From: Stenotrophomonas maltophilia
Lineage (GTDB): Bacteria; Pseudomonadota; Gammaproteobacteria; Xanthomonadales; Xanthomonadaceae
Length of the DNA stretch: 64,000 nt
Direction of reading: 5' to 3'
NCBI RefSeq assembly: GCF_002138415.1
Contig: NZ_CP015612.1
Coordinates: forward strand, 1,466,001-1,530,000
The notes beneath the pieces were generated by a model. That model did not search any database and was not told where the DNA came from. It saw only the letters and a program-made list of their open reading frames with translations. Each line of letters opens with the position of its first letter. Positions within the stretch are counted from its first letter, which is position 1. The position numbers were made by a program, and so were the translations under genes. This document shows, in pieces, positions 36,718-47,600 of the stretch.

Positions 36718-37461
36718 ATGAGCAAGAACAGCCAGTGGATTGTCGGCGTCAACGCCGTCGCCTCCTCCATCGAGAACGACGCCGAGAACGTCCGCGAAGT
36801 GCTGGTCGAGGCGGGCGCGAAGAACCCGCGCCTGACCGAGATCGAGGAAAACGCCCGCCGCAAGGGCATCGACGTACGCAAGGTGAACAGCCAGGCGCTG
36901 GACGGTGTCGGCGGTTCGGTGCGCCACCAGGGCGTGGCCGCGCGCTATGCCGCCGCCCGCACCTACAGCGAGAACGAGCTGGAAGGTCTGGTCACTGCGG
37001 CCGAGGGCAAGGCCCTGCTGCTGGTGCTGGACGAAGTGCAGGACCCGCACAACCTGGGCGCCTGCCTGCGCTCGGCGGCTGCCGCCGGCGCGACTGCCGT
37101 GATCATCCCGAAGGACAAGTCGGCCACGGTCAATGCCACCGTGCGCAAGACCTCGGCCGGTGCCGCCGATCTCATCCCGGTGGTAGCGGTGACCAACCTG
37201 TCGCGCTGCCTGAAGGACCTGCAGAAGCAGGGCGTGTGGATCTACGGCCTGGCCGGTGAAGCCACCGCCTCGCTGTACCAGCTGGACCTGAAGGGCAACA
37301 TCGCCCTGGTGCTGGGCGGCGAAGCCGATGGCCTGCGCCGCCTGACCCGCGAGAACTGCGATGGCCTGGTCAAGATCCCGATGCCGGGCGAGATCGAGAG
37401 CCTGAACGTCTCCGTCGCCGCCGGCGTCAGCCTGTTCGAGGCCGTGCGCCAGCGCGGTTGA
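36718..37461 (+). CDS. rlmB: 23S rRNA Gm2251 2'-O-methyltransferase
   Basis: A 247-residue SPOUT methyltransferase that modifies G2251 of 23S rRNA in the P-loop. The N-terminal substrate-binding domain (WIVGVNAVASSIENDAENVREVLV) is followed by the knotted domain with motifs LDEVQDPHNLGACLRSA, ALVLGGEADGLRRL and IPMPGEIESLNVSVAAGVSLFE. The ATG at 36718 aligns with the family start. In E. coli rlmB follows rnr as well; here the GFA gene and repeats intervene. Confidence 0.95.
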   Translation: MSKNSQWIVGVNAVASSIENDAENVREVLVEAGAKNPRLTEIEENARRKGIDVRKVNSQALDGVGGSVRHQGVAARYAAARTYSENELEGLVTAAEGKALLLVLDEVQDPHNLGACLRSAAAAGATAVIIPKDKSATVNATVRKTSAGAADLIPVVAVTNLSRCLKDLQKQGVWIYGLAGEATASLYQLDLKGNIALVLGGEADGLRRLTRENCDGLVKIPMPGEIESLNVSVAAGVSLFEAVRQRG

Positions 37462-37476
37462 TCGGCAGCAGGGGCC

Positions 37477-37525
37477 GTGTCGACCAAGGTCGACACCTAC
37501 CGGGTAGTGGCCAACCTTGGTTGGC
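37477..37525. repeat. Two CCAAGG-core palindromes between rlmB and macC
   Basis: GTGTCGACC-AA-GGTCGACAC (37477-37496) and GCCAACC-TT-GGTTGGC (37510-37525) lie between convergent genes and may end both transcripts. No T-run is present. Confidence 0.65.
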
Positions 37526-37537
37526 GCTCCCAAAGCC

Positions 37538-38980
37538 TTACCCCGCGCTGCCGCCCAGCGCCTTGAACAGGGTCACGTCGTTGTTCAGCTGGCCCTGGCG
37601 CACGCGTGCCAGCGACAGCTCGGCATCACGCCGGGTCTGCTGCGCTTCCAGCCAGGTGCGCAGGTCGGTGGCACCCACGCGGTAGCGCACTTCCTGCGCG
37701 CGCTCTACTTCCACCGCTTCGTCGTACGAGGCCTGCGAGGCCGCTACCTGGCGCGCCAGCTGCTCGCGTGCCGACAGCGCGTTGTCCACTTCCGAGAGCG
37801 CGGTATACAGCGTCTTGCGGAAGTTGGTGGCGGCGATCTGGTAGGCGGTGCCGGCGATATCGGTATCCAGCTGCGCGCGCTGCAGGTTGAGGAACGGCAG
37901 CGACAGGCCGGCGCCCAGCGTGGCCACCGGATTGCGCAGCACATCGCCGAGCGAGGTCGCGCTGGAACCGAGGCTGCCGGTCAGGCTCAGCGCCGGGTAG
38001 TACTGGGTGGCGGTGACCTTGATCGTCTTCAGGCTGTTGCGCAGGCGCAGTTCGGCTGCGCGCAGGTCGGGACGGCGGCCGAGCAGGTCGGTCGGCAGGC
38101 CTTCGCTGATGCCGGGGCTGCGTGCGGCCAGCAGGTCCTGTGGCTCGTCCTGCTGCGGCCAGGGCGTGCCGTCCAGCAGCACGGCCAGTGCATTGCGCAC
38201 CTCCACCCGCTGCTGCTCCAGTGCGCTCTGCGAGGAACGCTGCGATTGCAGGTTCTGCAGTGCCTGGCGTACTTCCAGCCGCGATACCGCACCAGCGTCG
38301 AAGCGGGCCTGCACCAGTTCGCGGGTGCGTTCCAGCCGCTCCAGGTTGGCCTGGCCAGTGGCGATGGACTGGTTGAGATAGGCCAGGTTCCAGTACTGGG
38401 TGATGGTGTCGCCGATCACCAGCAGCGCGGTGTTCTGCCGGTCTTCCTCGCTGGCCTCGGCTTCCCAGCGGGCGATGTCGCGCTGGGTGCGCAGGCGGCC
38501 CCACAGATCGACCTCCCAGCCCAGTGAAACGCCGGTGGAATAGCTGCGGCGCCAGTCATCAGCCTGGTCGGTGGCGCGGCTGGCGCTGCCACTGACCCCG
38601 GAGGACGAAGGCTGCGGCCACAGCGCGTTGCTGGCCAGGCCAGCCTGCAGGCGCGAACGCTGCACGGCCAGGCCGGCGGCGGCCAGATCGCTGTTGGCGG
38701 CCAGCGCCTGCGCCACCAGGCGGTCCAGTCGCTCATCGCCGAAGCCGGTCCACCAGGTGTCCTGGCGGATGTCGCGGCCGGGTGTATCCAGGCTGCTGCG
38801 TGGGTTGTCGGCGGGTGCATTGAGGGTGGCGTCGCCACGCCCGTAGCTGGCCGCCACGTCGGGGGCCTGCGCCGGGTAGCGGCCCACCGATGCACAGCCT
38901 GAGAGGGCGAGCAGAACAGCACCCGCCAGCAGCAGGCGCGGGGAAGCAGGGAAGGGCAGTCGGATCATCATCATCTTCAT
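37538..38980 (-). CDS. macC: Outer membrane efflux lipoprotein of the MacAB pump (NodT family)
   Basis: A 480-residue TolC-like lipoprotein. The lipobox is LLALSGCAS (Cys near 29). Two outer membrane efflux repeats are seen, with [35 protein letters not shown] in the first and [47 protein letters not shown] closing the second. ATG 38980 overlaps the macB stop (ATGA). An own outer membrane gene in the operon matches the macABC arrangement reported for S. maltophilia, unlike E. coli, where MacAB uses TolC. Confidence 0.9.
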   Translation of the reverse strand: MKMMMIRLPFPASPRLLLAGAVLLALSGCASVGRYPAQAPDVAASYGRGDATLNAPADNPRSSLDTPGRDIRQDTWWTGFGDERLDRLVAQALAANSDLAAAGLAVQRSRLQAGLASNALWPQPSSSGVSGSASRATDQADDWRRSYSTGVSLGWEVDLWGRLRTQRDIARWEAEASEEDRQNTALLVIGDTITQYWNLAYLNQSIATGQANLERLERTRELVQARFDAGAVSRLEVRQALQNLQSQRSSQSALEQQRVEVRNALAVLLDGTPWPQQDEPQDLLAARSPGISEGLPTDLLGRRPDLRAAELRLRNSLKTIKVTATQYYPALSLTGSLGSSATSLGDVLRNPVATLGAGLSLPFLNLQRAQLDTDIAGTAYQIAATNFRKTLYTALSEVDNALSAREQLARQVAASQASYDEAVEVERAQEVRYRVGATDLRTWLEAQQTRRDAELSLARVRQGQLNNDVTLFKALGGSAG

Positions 38981-40935
38981 TCGCGGGCCAGGGCCTCCAC
39001 CGGGTCGAGCTGCGCGGCATTGCGCGCGGGCAGGAAGCCGAACGCCACGCCGATCAGGGTCGAGCAGGCAAACGCGGCGACGATCGAGGCGGTGGAGAAC
39101 AGCACCTGGAAGTCGCTGGCGAAGCGGCCGATCATCGAGCCCAGCAGCAGGGCCAGGCCGATGCCGAGCACGCCGCCGAGCAGGCACACCAGCACCGCTT
39201 CGATCAGGAACTGCTGGCGGATGTCGCTCTGCCGTGCACCGACGGCCATGCGCACGCCGATCTCGCGGGTGCGTTCGGTCACCGACACCAGCATGATGTT
39301 CATCACACCGATGCCACCGACCAGCAGCGCGATGGCGGCGATGGCCCCGATCAGCAGGGTCATCGTGCGCGTGGTCTGCTCGATGGTCTCGCGGATCTCG
39401 GCGCTGTTGCTGAGGAAGAAGTCCTCGGTGCCATGGCGCATCGTCAATAGTCGGGTGATCGCTTCCTGCGCGGCATCCATCGGCGTGTCGTCGTCCACGC
39501 GCACGGTGATGCTGGAGACGTGGCTCTGGCCGAGCATGCGCGACATCACCGTGGTGTACGGCACCCACACGCTGAGGCTGGTGCTGCCGCCGAAGCCGAA
39601 ACTCTGGCGCTTGGCCACGCCGACCACGCGTGCCGGCACGTTGCCGAGCAGGATCACCTGGCCGACCGGATCGACATCGGGGAAGAACTGGGTCTGGGTG
39701 TTCTCGTCGATCACCGCCACCTGGCCCAGGCCCTTCACCGCATCGCTATCGAAGAAGCTGCCGCTGAGCAGGGTCACGCCCTTGACCCGGAAGAACTGCT
39801 CGCCGACGCCACTGACCTGGGCGGTGGAGGACTGGTTGCGGTAACGCGCGGTGACCGAGGTCGACACGCTGGGCGTGGAGCTGTCGACGTAGCTCTGCCG
39901 GGCCAGCGCATCGGCATCACTGGCTTTGAGCGTCTGCACACGGGCCGAGCGCATGTCGCCGAAACCACGGCCGGGGTAGACATCGATGGTGTTGGTGCCG
40001 AGCGCGCTGATGTTCTGCAGGATCTGCTGCTGCGAGCCATTGCCCAGCGCCACCACCGAGACCACCGAGGCGATACCGATGATGATGCCGAGCATGGTCA
40101 GGAAGGTGCGCAGCCGATGTGCATTCATCGCCAGCAGCGCCATGCGGAACGCTTCGGTGAAGCGGTCGCGGGCCGCCCGCCAGCTGTTGCCGCGGGCGAC
40201 GCCGGTGCTGGCCTCGCGCTGCGCGCGGTAGGTCGGTGCATTCGGGTTGGCGCGGTCGGCGATGATCTCGCCGTCGCGGATCTCGATGATGCGCTGCGCG
40301 TGTTCGGCCACGCTCATGTCGTGGGTGACGATGATGATGGTGTGGCCTTCGGCGTGCAGCTCGCCAAGGATCGCCATCACTTCCTCGCCGGATTTCGTGT
40401 CGAGCGCGCCGGTCGGTTCGTCGGCCAGGATCACCTCGCCGCCGTTCATCAGGGCACGGGCGATCGACACGCGCTGCTGCTGGCCACCGGACAGCTGCCC
40501 CGGCTTGTGGTGCATGCGATCGCTCAGGCCCAGCCGCTGCAGCAGCTGTTCGGCACGCGCGTTGCGCACTGCGCCCGGGCTGCCGGCATACACCGCCGGC
40601 ACCTCTACGTTGCCGCGCGCGTCAAGGTCGCCGAGCAGGTGGTAGCGCTGGAAGATGAAGCCGAAATGCTCGCGGCGCAGTTCGGCCAGCTCGTCCGGCG
40701 CCATCTTTCCGGTCTCGCGGCCGGCCACCTGGTAGCTGCCGCGGGTAGGGCGGTCAAGGCAGCCGAGGATGTTCATCAGCGTCGACTTGCCCGAACCGGA
40801 CTGGCCGACGATGGCCACCATCTCACCGGCGTGGATGTCGAGGTTGACGTCACGCAGCACGGCGATCACATCGTCGCCGGCCGGGAATTCGCGTCGCAGG
40901 TCACGCAGGCGCAGCAGCGGCGCCGTCGTGCTCAT
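38977..40935 (-). CDS. macB: MacB macrolide-type ABC transporter (ATPase-permease)
   Basis: A 652-residue fusion of an N-terminal ATPase and a C-terminal membrane domain. The ATPase has Walker A GQSGSGKS, signature [15 protein letters not shown], Walker [13 protein letters not shown] and the H-loop VTHD. The membrane part has one helix near 285 ([20 protein letters not shown]), a large periplasmic MacB_PCD domain, and three C-terminal helices ending in the FtsX-like [16 protein letters not shown]. It acts as a mechanotransmitter that expels toxins or peptides from the periplasm. ATG 40935 overlaps the macA stop; the frame is open farther upstream only antisense-like over macA. Confidence 0.95.
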   Translation of the reverse strand: MSTTAPLLRLRDLRREFPAGDDVIAVLRDVNLDIHAGEMVAIVGQSGSGKSTLMNILGCLDRPTRGSYQVAGRETGKMAPDELAELRREHFGFIFQRYHLLGDLDARGNVEVPAVYAGSPGAVRNARAEQLLQRLGLSDRMHHKPGQLSGGQQQRVSIARALMNGGEVILADEPTGALDTKSGEEVMAILGELHAEGHTIIIVTHDMSVAEHAQRIIEIRDGEIIADRANPNAPTYRAQREASTGVARGNSWRAARDRFTEAFRMALLAMNAHRLRTFLTMLGIIIGIASVVSVVALGNGSQQQILQNISALGTNTIDVYPGRGFGDMRSARVQTLKASDADALARQSYVDSSTPSVSTSVTARYRNQSSTAQVSGVGEQFFRVKGVTLLSGSFFDSDAVKGLGQVAVIDENTQTQFFPDVDPVGQVILLGNVPARVVGVAKRQSFGFGGSTSLSVWVPYTTVMSRMLGQSHVSSITVRVDDDTPMDAAQEAITRLLTMRHGTEDFFLSNSAEIRETIEQTTRTMTLLIGAIAAIALLVGGIGVMNIMLVSVTERTREIGVRMAVGARQSDIRQQFLIEAVLVCLLGGVLGIGLALLLGSMIGRFASDFQVLFSTASIVAAFACSTLIGVAFGFLPARNAAQLDPVEALARE

Positions 40936-42173
40936 CGGCGCCCCATGCCCGGGCCGCCGACCCGCATCTGCATGCCGCCGCGGTTGCCGCCGCCGGCGCT
41001 GGCACCGGCCGCACCGGCTTCGCCGACCACTACGCGCTCGCCTTCCTTCAGTCCCGACAGGATCTCGGCCGAGGCGCCGTTGTTGATGCCCACGGTAACC
41101 TTGCGCGGCTGCGGCTGGCCCTTGTCGTCCAGCACTCGCACCATGCGCTCGTCGCCACGGCGCTTCGGCCCCAGTGCCACCGCCGGCACCATCAGCACGC
41201 CCTTGGCCTGCTTCAGCAGTACCGAGACCTGCGCGGTCATGTCGATGCGCAGGGTGCCATCCGGATTCTCCACGTCGAACAACGCGTTGTAGTAGACCGC
41301 GCTGCTGGAACTGGAACTGGACGAACTGCTGGAACTGGACGAACTCTCGTTGGCGATCGAGGCCGGCGCCGGATTGATCTGGCGCAGCGTGGCGTGGTAC
41401 TTGCGGTCCGGATCGCCCAGCGTGGTGAAGTACACGGGCATGCCGGCCTTGATCTTGACCACGTCGGCCTCGGAGATCTCGGCGTTGACCGTGACCACGT
41501 CCAGCCGCGCCAGCATGACGATGGTGGGCGCGGTCTGGTTGGCGTTCACTGTGCGGCCTTCCTCGGCCACCACCGCTACCACGGTGCCATCCATCGGCGC
41601 GGTGATGCGGGTGTAGGCCAGGTTGGCGCGGGCCGTGCCCAGCTCGGTTTCGCGGCCCTTGATCTGCGCCTCGTAGGACTGCAGCTGGGCACGGGCGGTC
41701 TTCAGCTGCGCCTCGGCGGCATCGTATTCCTGGCGCGAGGTGGCCTCGGCGGCCAGCATCTGCTGCTGGCGCGCGAATTCCAGTTCGGCCTGGCGCAGGG
41801 TGGCCTGCTGCACGGCGCGCTGGGCGGTGACCTGGTCCAGCGAGGCCTGCGCGTTGAGCACCTGGTTCTGCTGGGTGGTGGCATCGATCTCGGCGATCAG
41901 GTCGCCTTCCTTCACGGTGTCGCCCAGCTGCACCTTCAGCGACTTGATCTGGCCCGAGGCCTGCGCACCGACGCTGACCAGCTTGTAGGCGTCGATCACG
42001 CCGGTGGCCTCCACCGTCTGCTCGATGTCGCCGCGGCTGACCGGGGTGGTCGCTACGGCCGGGGCGGCGGGCTTGCGCAGCAGCCACCAGGCGGCTGCGG
42101 CGAAGGCGAGGGCAAGCAGGGCGATCAGTATCAGGCGACCTCGGCGGGTCGCAGGCAACAGGCGGAACGTCAC
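40932..42173 (-). CDS. macA: MacA periplasmic adaptor with poly-serine tract
   Basis: A 413-residue membrane fusion protein. One N-terminal membrane segment ([19 protein letters not shown]) is followed by a lipoyl half-motif ([32 protein letters not shown]), a long helical hairpin, [20 protein letters not shown], and the beta-barrel. Within the barrel a run of 15 Ser (41301-41345) interrupts the usual sequence just before [10 protein letters not shown]. The C-terminus is Gly/Met-rich ([19 protein letters not shown]). It is the first gene of macA-macB-macC and is divergent from a two-component system. Confidence 0.94.
   Translation of the reverse strand: MTFRLLPATRRGRLILIALLALAFAAAAWWLLRKPAAPAVATTPVSRGDIEQTVEATGVIDAYKLVSVGAQASGQIKSLKVQLGDTVKEGDLIAEIDATTQQNQVLNAQASLDQVTAQRAVQQATLRQAELEFARQQQMLAAEATSRQEYDAAEAQLKTARAQLQSYEAQIKGRETELGTARANLAYTRITAPMDGTVVAVVAEEGRTVNANQTAPTIVMLARLDVVTVNAEISEADVVKIKAGMPVYFTTLGDPDRKYHATLRQINPAPASIANESSSSSSSSSSSSSSSAVYYNALFDVENPDGTLRIDMTAQVSVLLKQAKGVLMVPAVALGPKRRGDERMVRVLDDKGQPQPRKVTVGINNGASAEILSGLKEGERVVVGEAGAAGASAGGGNRGGMQMRVGGPGMGRR
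41301..41345 (-). repeat. Serine-codon microsatellite in macA
   Basis: Fifteen consecutive Ser codons built from an 18-base unit (AGT TCG TCC AGT TCC AGC) present twice, plus a shorter partial copy. In-frame repeats of this kind can gain or lose units by slippage without breaking the gene. Confidence 0.8.
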
Positions 42174-42376
42174 GTCGTGGCTTCACTCTCGGGGCCGCGG
42201 TGGCGGCGTTGGTGGGCATTGTGAAGATCGACCGGCGGGGGGCCAATCCTCGGGGTATGTCTGTATGTAACACTGTCGGTGAATACGCGTAACCACAGGT
42301 ATCCCGCCCATGGCTGGATACACTGGTACGCATTGCCCCGGATGCGGTTCAGCTGCCGACACGGGATGATCGCGAC
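42174..42376. promoter_or_regulatory. Divergent control region of macABC and its two-component system
   Basis: 203 bases between the macA and response regulator starts with no other gene. It must hold both promoters. I see no convincing regulator box; the segment is the natural target of the adjacent response regulator. Confidence 0.5.
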
Positions 42377-43105
42377 ATGGAGACTGAAAACCCGATGCAT
42401 CGACTGCTGATCGTCGACGACGACAACGACATCCGGACCCTGCTGGCAGAACAGCTGGGCCGTGCCGGCTACCAGGTGAGCACGGCCGCCGATGGCACCG
42501 CCATGCGCCAGTTGTTGGACCGTGAGCACGTGGACCTGATCGTGCTCGACCTCAACCTGCCGCGTGAGGATGGCCTGACCCTGTGCCGCGACCTGCGCGC
42601 GCGCTCGAACACGCCGGTGATCATGCTGACCGCACGCGCCGAGCCGATCGACCGCGTGTTGGGCCTGGAAATGGGCGCCGACGACTACCTGGCCAAGCCG
42701 TTCGAACCGCGCGAGCTGCTGGCGCGCATCCGCAACGTGCTGCGCCGGACCGAGGCGCTGCCGGCCAACCTGGAGCCGCTGGCGGTGCGCCGCGCGCGCT
42801 TCTCGCGCTGGATATTCGACCTGGAGCACCGCCACCTGGTGGACCCGGACGACCGCGTGGTGGTGCTGTCCGGCGCCGAGTTCCGCCTGCTGCGGGTGTT
42901 CATCGCCCATGCCAACAAGGTGCTGTCGCGCGAACAGCTGGTGGCGCTCAGCAGTGGCCGCAACTACGAGGCGCAGGACCGCGCCATCGACCTGCAGGTC
43001 AGCCGGCTGCGCAACAAGCTGGGTGACGATGGTGGCCCGGACGGCCTGATCAAGACCGTGCGCAACGAAGGCTACGTACTGGCCTCGTCGGTGAACCTGG
43101 AATAA
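42377..43105 (+). CDS. OmpR-family response regulator, probable MacABC regulator
   Basis: A 242-residue response regulator. The receiver has the acidic pocket VDDDND, the phospho-acceptor Asp in LIVLDLNLPREDG near residue 59 and the Lys in DDYLAKPFEPREL. The C-terminal winged helix is of the OmpR/PhoB type (VVLSGAEFRLLRVFIAHANKVLSREQLVALSSGR..AIDLQVSRLRNKLGDD). ATG 42377 and ATG 42395 are both plausible starts. It is divergent from macA and followed six bases later by the sensor kinase. Confidence 0.93.
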   Translation: METENPMHRLLIVDDDNDIRTLLAEQLGRAGYQVSTAADGTAMRQLLDREHVDLIVLDLNLPREDGLTLCRDLRARSNTPVIMLTARAEPIDRVLGLEMGADDYLAKPFEPRELLARIRNVLRRTEALPANLEPLAVRRARFSRWIFDLEHRHLVDPDDRVVVLSGAEFRLLRVFIAHANKVLSREQLVALSSGRNYEAQDRAIDLQVSRLRNKLGDDGGPDGLIKTVRNEGYVLASSVNLE

Positions 43106-43111
43106 GCCTCG

Positions 43112-44521
43112 ATGAAGCGCCTGCGCCATTTCCTGTCCTCGATGGTCGGGCGGTTGTTTGTGATCCTGCTGCTGGGCATGAGCGTGGCCGCGATCGGCGC
43201 GACCATGCTGGCCACCTCCAAGCGCCAGCAGGAGTTCGAACGGCAGAACCTGAACCGCATCGCCGACCGCCTGCAGGGCTACGTCAACCTGCTCGATGGC
43301 AATCCGGAGCTGCGCGAGCGCCTGCTCGAGATCGGCGGGCCGAGCGTGCGTGCGCTGCAGCCGGGCGCTCGCCTGGGACGTGCCGACACCGCGCTGATGG
43401 AGGTACTGGAAGACCGCCCGGGGCCGGTGTCCCGTGCCCACGTGCACTTCGCTTCGTTCCGCTCGTGCATTCCCAAGCTGCAGGATCTGCTGCCGCCACC
43501 GCCGCCCGGGCACCGCCGCCACCCGCGCGAGCGTGATCCGGCGTTCATCCCGCCCAAGTGCCGTGCGGTCGACGTGACCCTCAACGACGGCACGCTGCTC
43601 AAGCTGGCACTGGATTCACCGGCCGTGGCGCACAACGGCATTCTTGCCGTGGATCCATGGTTCCTGACCCTGCTGGTGCTGGCGATTGCGGTGCTGGCGT
43701 ACATCGTCGCGCGCATGGCCAGCGCGCCGCTGCAGGAACTGGCCGCTGCCGCCGAGGACCTTGGCGACGACCTGCAGCGTGATCCCTTGCCCCTGCGCGG
43801 GCCGCGGGAGGTGCAGCGTGCCGCCGAAGCCTTCAACGCCATGCAGCACCGCCTGCAGCGGCATCTGGCCGAGCGCACGCAGATGCTGGCGGCGATCACC
43901 CATGACCTGCAGACGCCGCTGACCCGCCTGCGCCTGCGCCTGGAAAATGTCAGCGACGAAGCGCTGCGCGAGCGTCTGATCGGTGATCTGGCGGCAATGC
44001 AGGCACTGGTGCGCGAAGGCCTTGAGCTGGCCCGCAGCGCCGAAAGCGCCGAGCAGCGTGCCGCGCTGGACCTGGATTCACTGCTGGAAAGCATCGTCGA
44101 GGATGCCACCGAGGGCGGCGCTGATGTCGTCTTCGAAGGCGGTACCGGCGCGGTGCTGATGCTGCGTCCACTGGCCATGCACCGGTTGTTCTCCAATCTG
44201 GTGGACAACGCTGTGATGTATGCGCATCGCGTGCGGGTGCGGGTGGAGCGCGGCGGTGGCTCGATCACCGTGATGGTGTCCGATGATGGTCCCGGGCTGG
44301 CGGAGGAGCAGTTGGAGGCGGTGTTCGACCCGTTCGTGCGGGTGGAAACCTCCCGTTCGCGGGAAACCGGCGGCGCCGGGCTGGGCCTGACCATCGCCCG
44401 CGCACTGGCCGAGAAGGACGGCGCTCGCCTGTGGCTGCGCAACCGCGCCGAAGGCGGGTTGGAGGCGGTGGTGCAGTGGCCGGCCAGCGCGCAGGTGGTG
44501 CCCCCGGGCCGGGCTGGCTGA
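43112..44521 (+). CDS. Sensor histidine kinase, probable MacABC regulator
   Basis: A 469-residue EnvZ-like membrane kinase. Membrane segments lie at about 12-33 and 187-207 around a ~150-residue periplasmic sensor with His/Pro-rich loops and two Cys (RSCIPKLQDLLPPPPPGHRRHPRERD then PPKCRAVDV). A HAMP domain, the H-box MLAAITHDLQTPLTRLRLRLEN with phospho-acceptor His, N-box LFSNLVDNAVMYA and G-boxes (DDGPG, GGAGLGLTIARALAEKDGA) follow. The periplasmic Cys pair and His/Pro stretch could sense metal, oxidant or envelope stress; this is inference. Confidence 0.93.
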   Translation: MKRLRHFLSSMVGRLFVILLLGMSVAAIGATMLATSKRQQEFERQNLNRIADRLQGYVNLLDGNPELRERLLEIGGPSVRALQPGARLGRADTALMEVLEDRPGPVSRAHVHFASFRSCIPKLQDLLPPPPPGHRRHPRERDPAFIPPKCRAVDVTLNDGTLLKLALDSPAVAHNGILAVDPWFLTLLVLAIAVLAYIVARMASAPLQELAAAAEDLGDDLQRDPLPLRGPREVQRAAEAFNAMQHRLQRHLAERTQMLAAITHDLQTPLTRLRLRLENVSDEALRERLIGDLAAMQALVREGLELARSAESAEQRAALDLDSLLESIVEDATEGGADVVFEGGTGAVLMLRPLAMHRLFSNLVDNAVMYAHRVRVRVERGGGSITVMVSDDGPGLAEEQLEAVFDPFVRVETSRSRETGGAGLGLTIARALAEKDGARLWLRNRAEGGLEAVVQWPASAQVVPPGRAG

Positions 44522-44698
44522 GTCCGCCCGCCAGCCAACGGTGACGCCAGGGCCGGGGTTTGGCCTATCATCTGCGCAACTCCCCAGTTTTCCGTCGATG
44601 AGCCAGCCTGTTCCCGCCGGCATGCCGTTCCGCGCTGCCCGGCCGTTCCCGCATGCTGCCCGGTCCGGCGGCTGCATCTGGCCACCGCCGCTGCACTG

Positions 44699-47600
44699 AT
44701 GGGCGGACAGGGGGGCAACGGGCGCTGGGTAGAGTGCCACGTATCGGGATTCAGGCGGGCGCTGCGGCAGGGGCTGCTGTGGCTGCTGCTGGCGCTTGCG
44801 CTGCCGCTGGCCGCACAGGACGGCGCCCCCCCGCTGCGCGACTACGCCATCGATGTATGGACCTCGCGCAACGGCCTGCCACACAACTCGCTGCGTGACA
44901 TCGCGCAGACGCCGGAAGGCCACCTGTGGTTCGCCACCTGGGAAGGTCTGGTGCGTTACAACGGGCTGGATTTCACCGTGTTCGACCGCAGTACCCGCCC
45001 AGGCCTGCGCGACAACGGCATCGGCGCGCTGTTCGTCGACCGCCAGGGCGGGCTGTGGATCAGTGATTCGCGCGGCAATGTCAGCCATCGTGGCAATGAC
45101 GGCCAGTGGCGGGTCTGGGAGCACCAGGCCGATACCCCGCAGGTGCTGATCCAGTCCATGCAGATGGACAGCCAGGGCCGCCTGTGGCTGCTGTATGAAG
45201 GCAAGGGCATCGGCTATCTGACGCCGGACACCGGCATCGTCTACCAGGCTCCGGCCGCTGACCTGCCGATGGCGATGAGCTTCACCAAGCTGGTGGTCGA
45301 TGCGCAGGACCGGGTCTGGGCCGGCACCCTCGATGGACTGGTGCTGCGCGACAACGACGGCGTTCTCAAGCGGGCGCCTGCGGCGTGGGGGCTGGGCGCC
45401 GGCAGTGGCCTGTCGTGGCCGTACCGTGCTCCGGATGGCGCGTTGTGGATCGTCGCCGGCGAGCGCCTGTACCGGGTGGAAGATGACCAGCTGGTGTTGA
45501 TGCATCGCCTGCCGGGCCAGCTGCACATGACCTCGATGCTGCAGGACCGCCACGGTGACCTGTGGCTGGGCACCGAGAACCAGGGCCTGCTGCGCATCTC
45601 CGCACATGGCCTGGAGCGGCTGCCGGCGGGCCTGAACCTGCCCGGCGGGCGCGTGGTCAGCCTGCGCGAGGACGCCGAGGGCAGCATCTGGGTGGGCGCC
45701 AACGGCGGCCTGTACCGCCTGCGCGAAACGCTGTTCAGCAGTTACACCGAGCGCGACGGTCTCAGCGGTGACTATGTGCGCACCGTGTTCGAGGACCGCG
45801 ACCGCCAGCTGTGGGTCGGCAGCGCCAGCGGCCTCGACCTGCAGACCGCCGATGGCCGCTTCCGCGCGATGCCGCTGCACAACCGCGGCGGCAAGGCACC
45901 TTCGGTGCTGAGCCTGGCGCAGGGCCCGGACGGTGACCTGTGGGTTGGAACGTTCGGCGATGGCGTCTACCGTCTTGGCCGCGATGGCCGTCTGCGACAC
46001 AACTATGCCGCCGCCGATGGCATGCCGGGCGGCAACATCCGTGCGATCAGCGTGGACCCGCAGGGCGTGGTATGGGCCGGCACGCAGAAGGGCGTGGTCC
46101 GCATCGACGGCGACCGCGTGCAGGTGTCGAGCGTTGCGGGCATGCCCAGCGGCCTGATCACCGCGCTTGAACACGATCACCAAGGCAACCTGTGGATTGG
46201 CACCATCGAGGGAATCCGCGTGCTGCGCGGTGACCACGTGCAGTCGATCGACCTGGCGCCGCTGGGCGGCGGCCGCAGTGTGTTCGGTTTCCACCAGCTG
46301 GGCGACGCGATGTGGATCAGCAGCGACCGTGGCCTGTACCGCTGGCGCAACGGCACGCTGGCGCGGGTGGGGCTGGAGCAGGGCATGCCGGTGGATGCGG
46401 TGTTCCAACTGGTGCCGGACCGCCTTGGCAATGTGTGGATCAGCAGCAACCGCGGTGTGCTGCGCACTGACATGGCCACCCTCAACGCCGTGGCCGATGG
46501 CCGCGCACCGCGGGTGGTGGTGGAGCGCTACAACGAGATCGACGGCATGGCCAACGCGCAGGCCAACGGCAGCTCCGGGCCATCGGCGATCCTGCGCCAG
46601 GACGGCACGTTCTGGGTGGTCACCGCCGGAGGCCTGAGCACCGTCGACCCGCAACGCCTGCAGCGTTTCCGTGAGCGCCTTTCGCCGCCGGCAGCGATTG
46701 AAAGCGTGCAGGTGGATGGCGCACCGGTGCATTGGGAAGGCCCGGACCGCAACTACATTCCCGGCGGCCGCCGCTTGGCGGTGAGCTATGTCGGCCTGAG
46801 TTACCTGATGTCTGACCGGATCCGCTACCGCACGCGGCTGGACGGCCTGGATGCGGGGTGGGTCGAACGCGGCCCGCAGCGCAGCGTGGAGTTCGTCGGC
46901 TTGCCGCCGGGCGACTACACCCTGCACGTGGCCGCTGCCCATCCGGGTGGCAGCTGGGGCCAGCAGGAAGCGGTATGGAGCTTCACCGTGGAGCCGTTCT
47001 GGTGGCAGCGACGCAGCGTGCAGGTGCTGGGTGGCCTGTTGCTGCTGGCCGGGCTGGTGGCGCTGTACCGCCTGTTGCTGCAGCAGCTGAAGGCCAGCAA
47101 CCTGCGCCTGGCACGGCGGGTGGATGAAGCCACCTTTGACCTGCAGGCCAAGACCGTGCACCTGCAGGCGCTGAACCAGGAAAAGACCGAACTGGCCGAG
47201 CGTCTGGCACGCCAGGCCGAGGCCTTCGAACGGCAGGCCCGCGAGGATGCGCTGACCGGCCTGGCCAACCGCCGTGCCTTCGATGAGACCCTGGCGCGCG
47301 ACTTCGCACGTTCGCAGCGCAGTGGCCATCCGCTGTGCCTGGTGGTGCTGGATATCGACCACTTCAAGGACGTCAACGACCGCCATAGCCACAGCATCGG
47401 CGATGCCGTGCTGGTGCAGGTGGCGCGGTTGATCGCCGCCGCCAGCCGCGACTCGGACCTGCCGGCGCGGACCGGCGGCGAAGAGTTCGCGCTGCTGCTC
47501 AACGACACCCGCCTGGAAGAAGCCGCACAGCTGTGCGCACGCCTGCGCGGCCTGTTTCACGACCATCCCGACTGGGCCGGGGTGGACGGACTGCGCGTGA

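Noticed and set aside
40936..42333. MacB frame extended upstream into a single 1118-codon gene
   Set aside because: The extension is out of frame with MacA, which is well conserved; MacB starts at ATG 40935 with the usual ATGA overlap.
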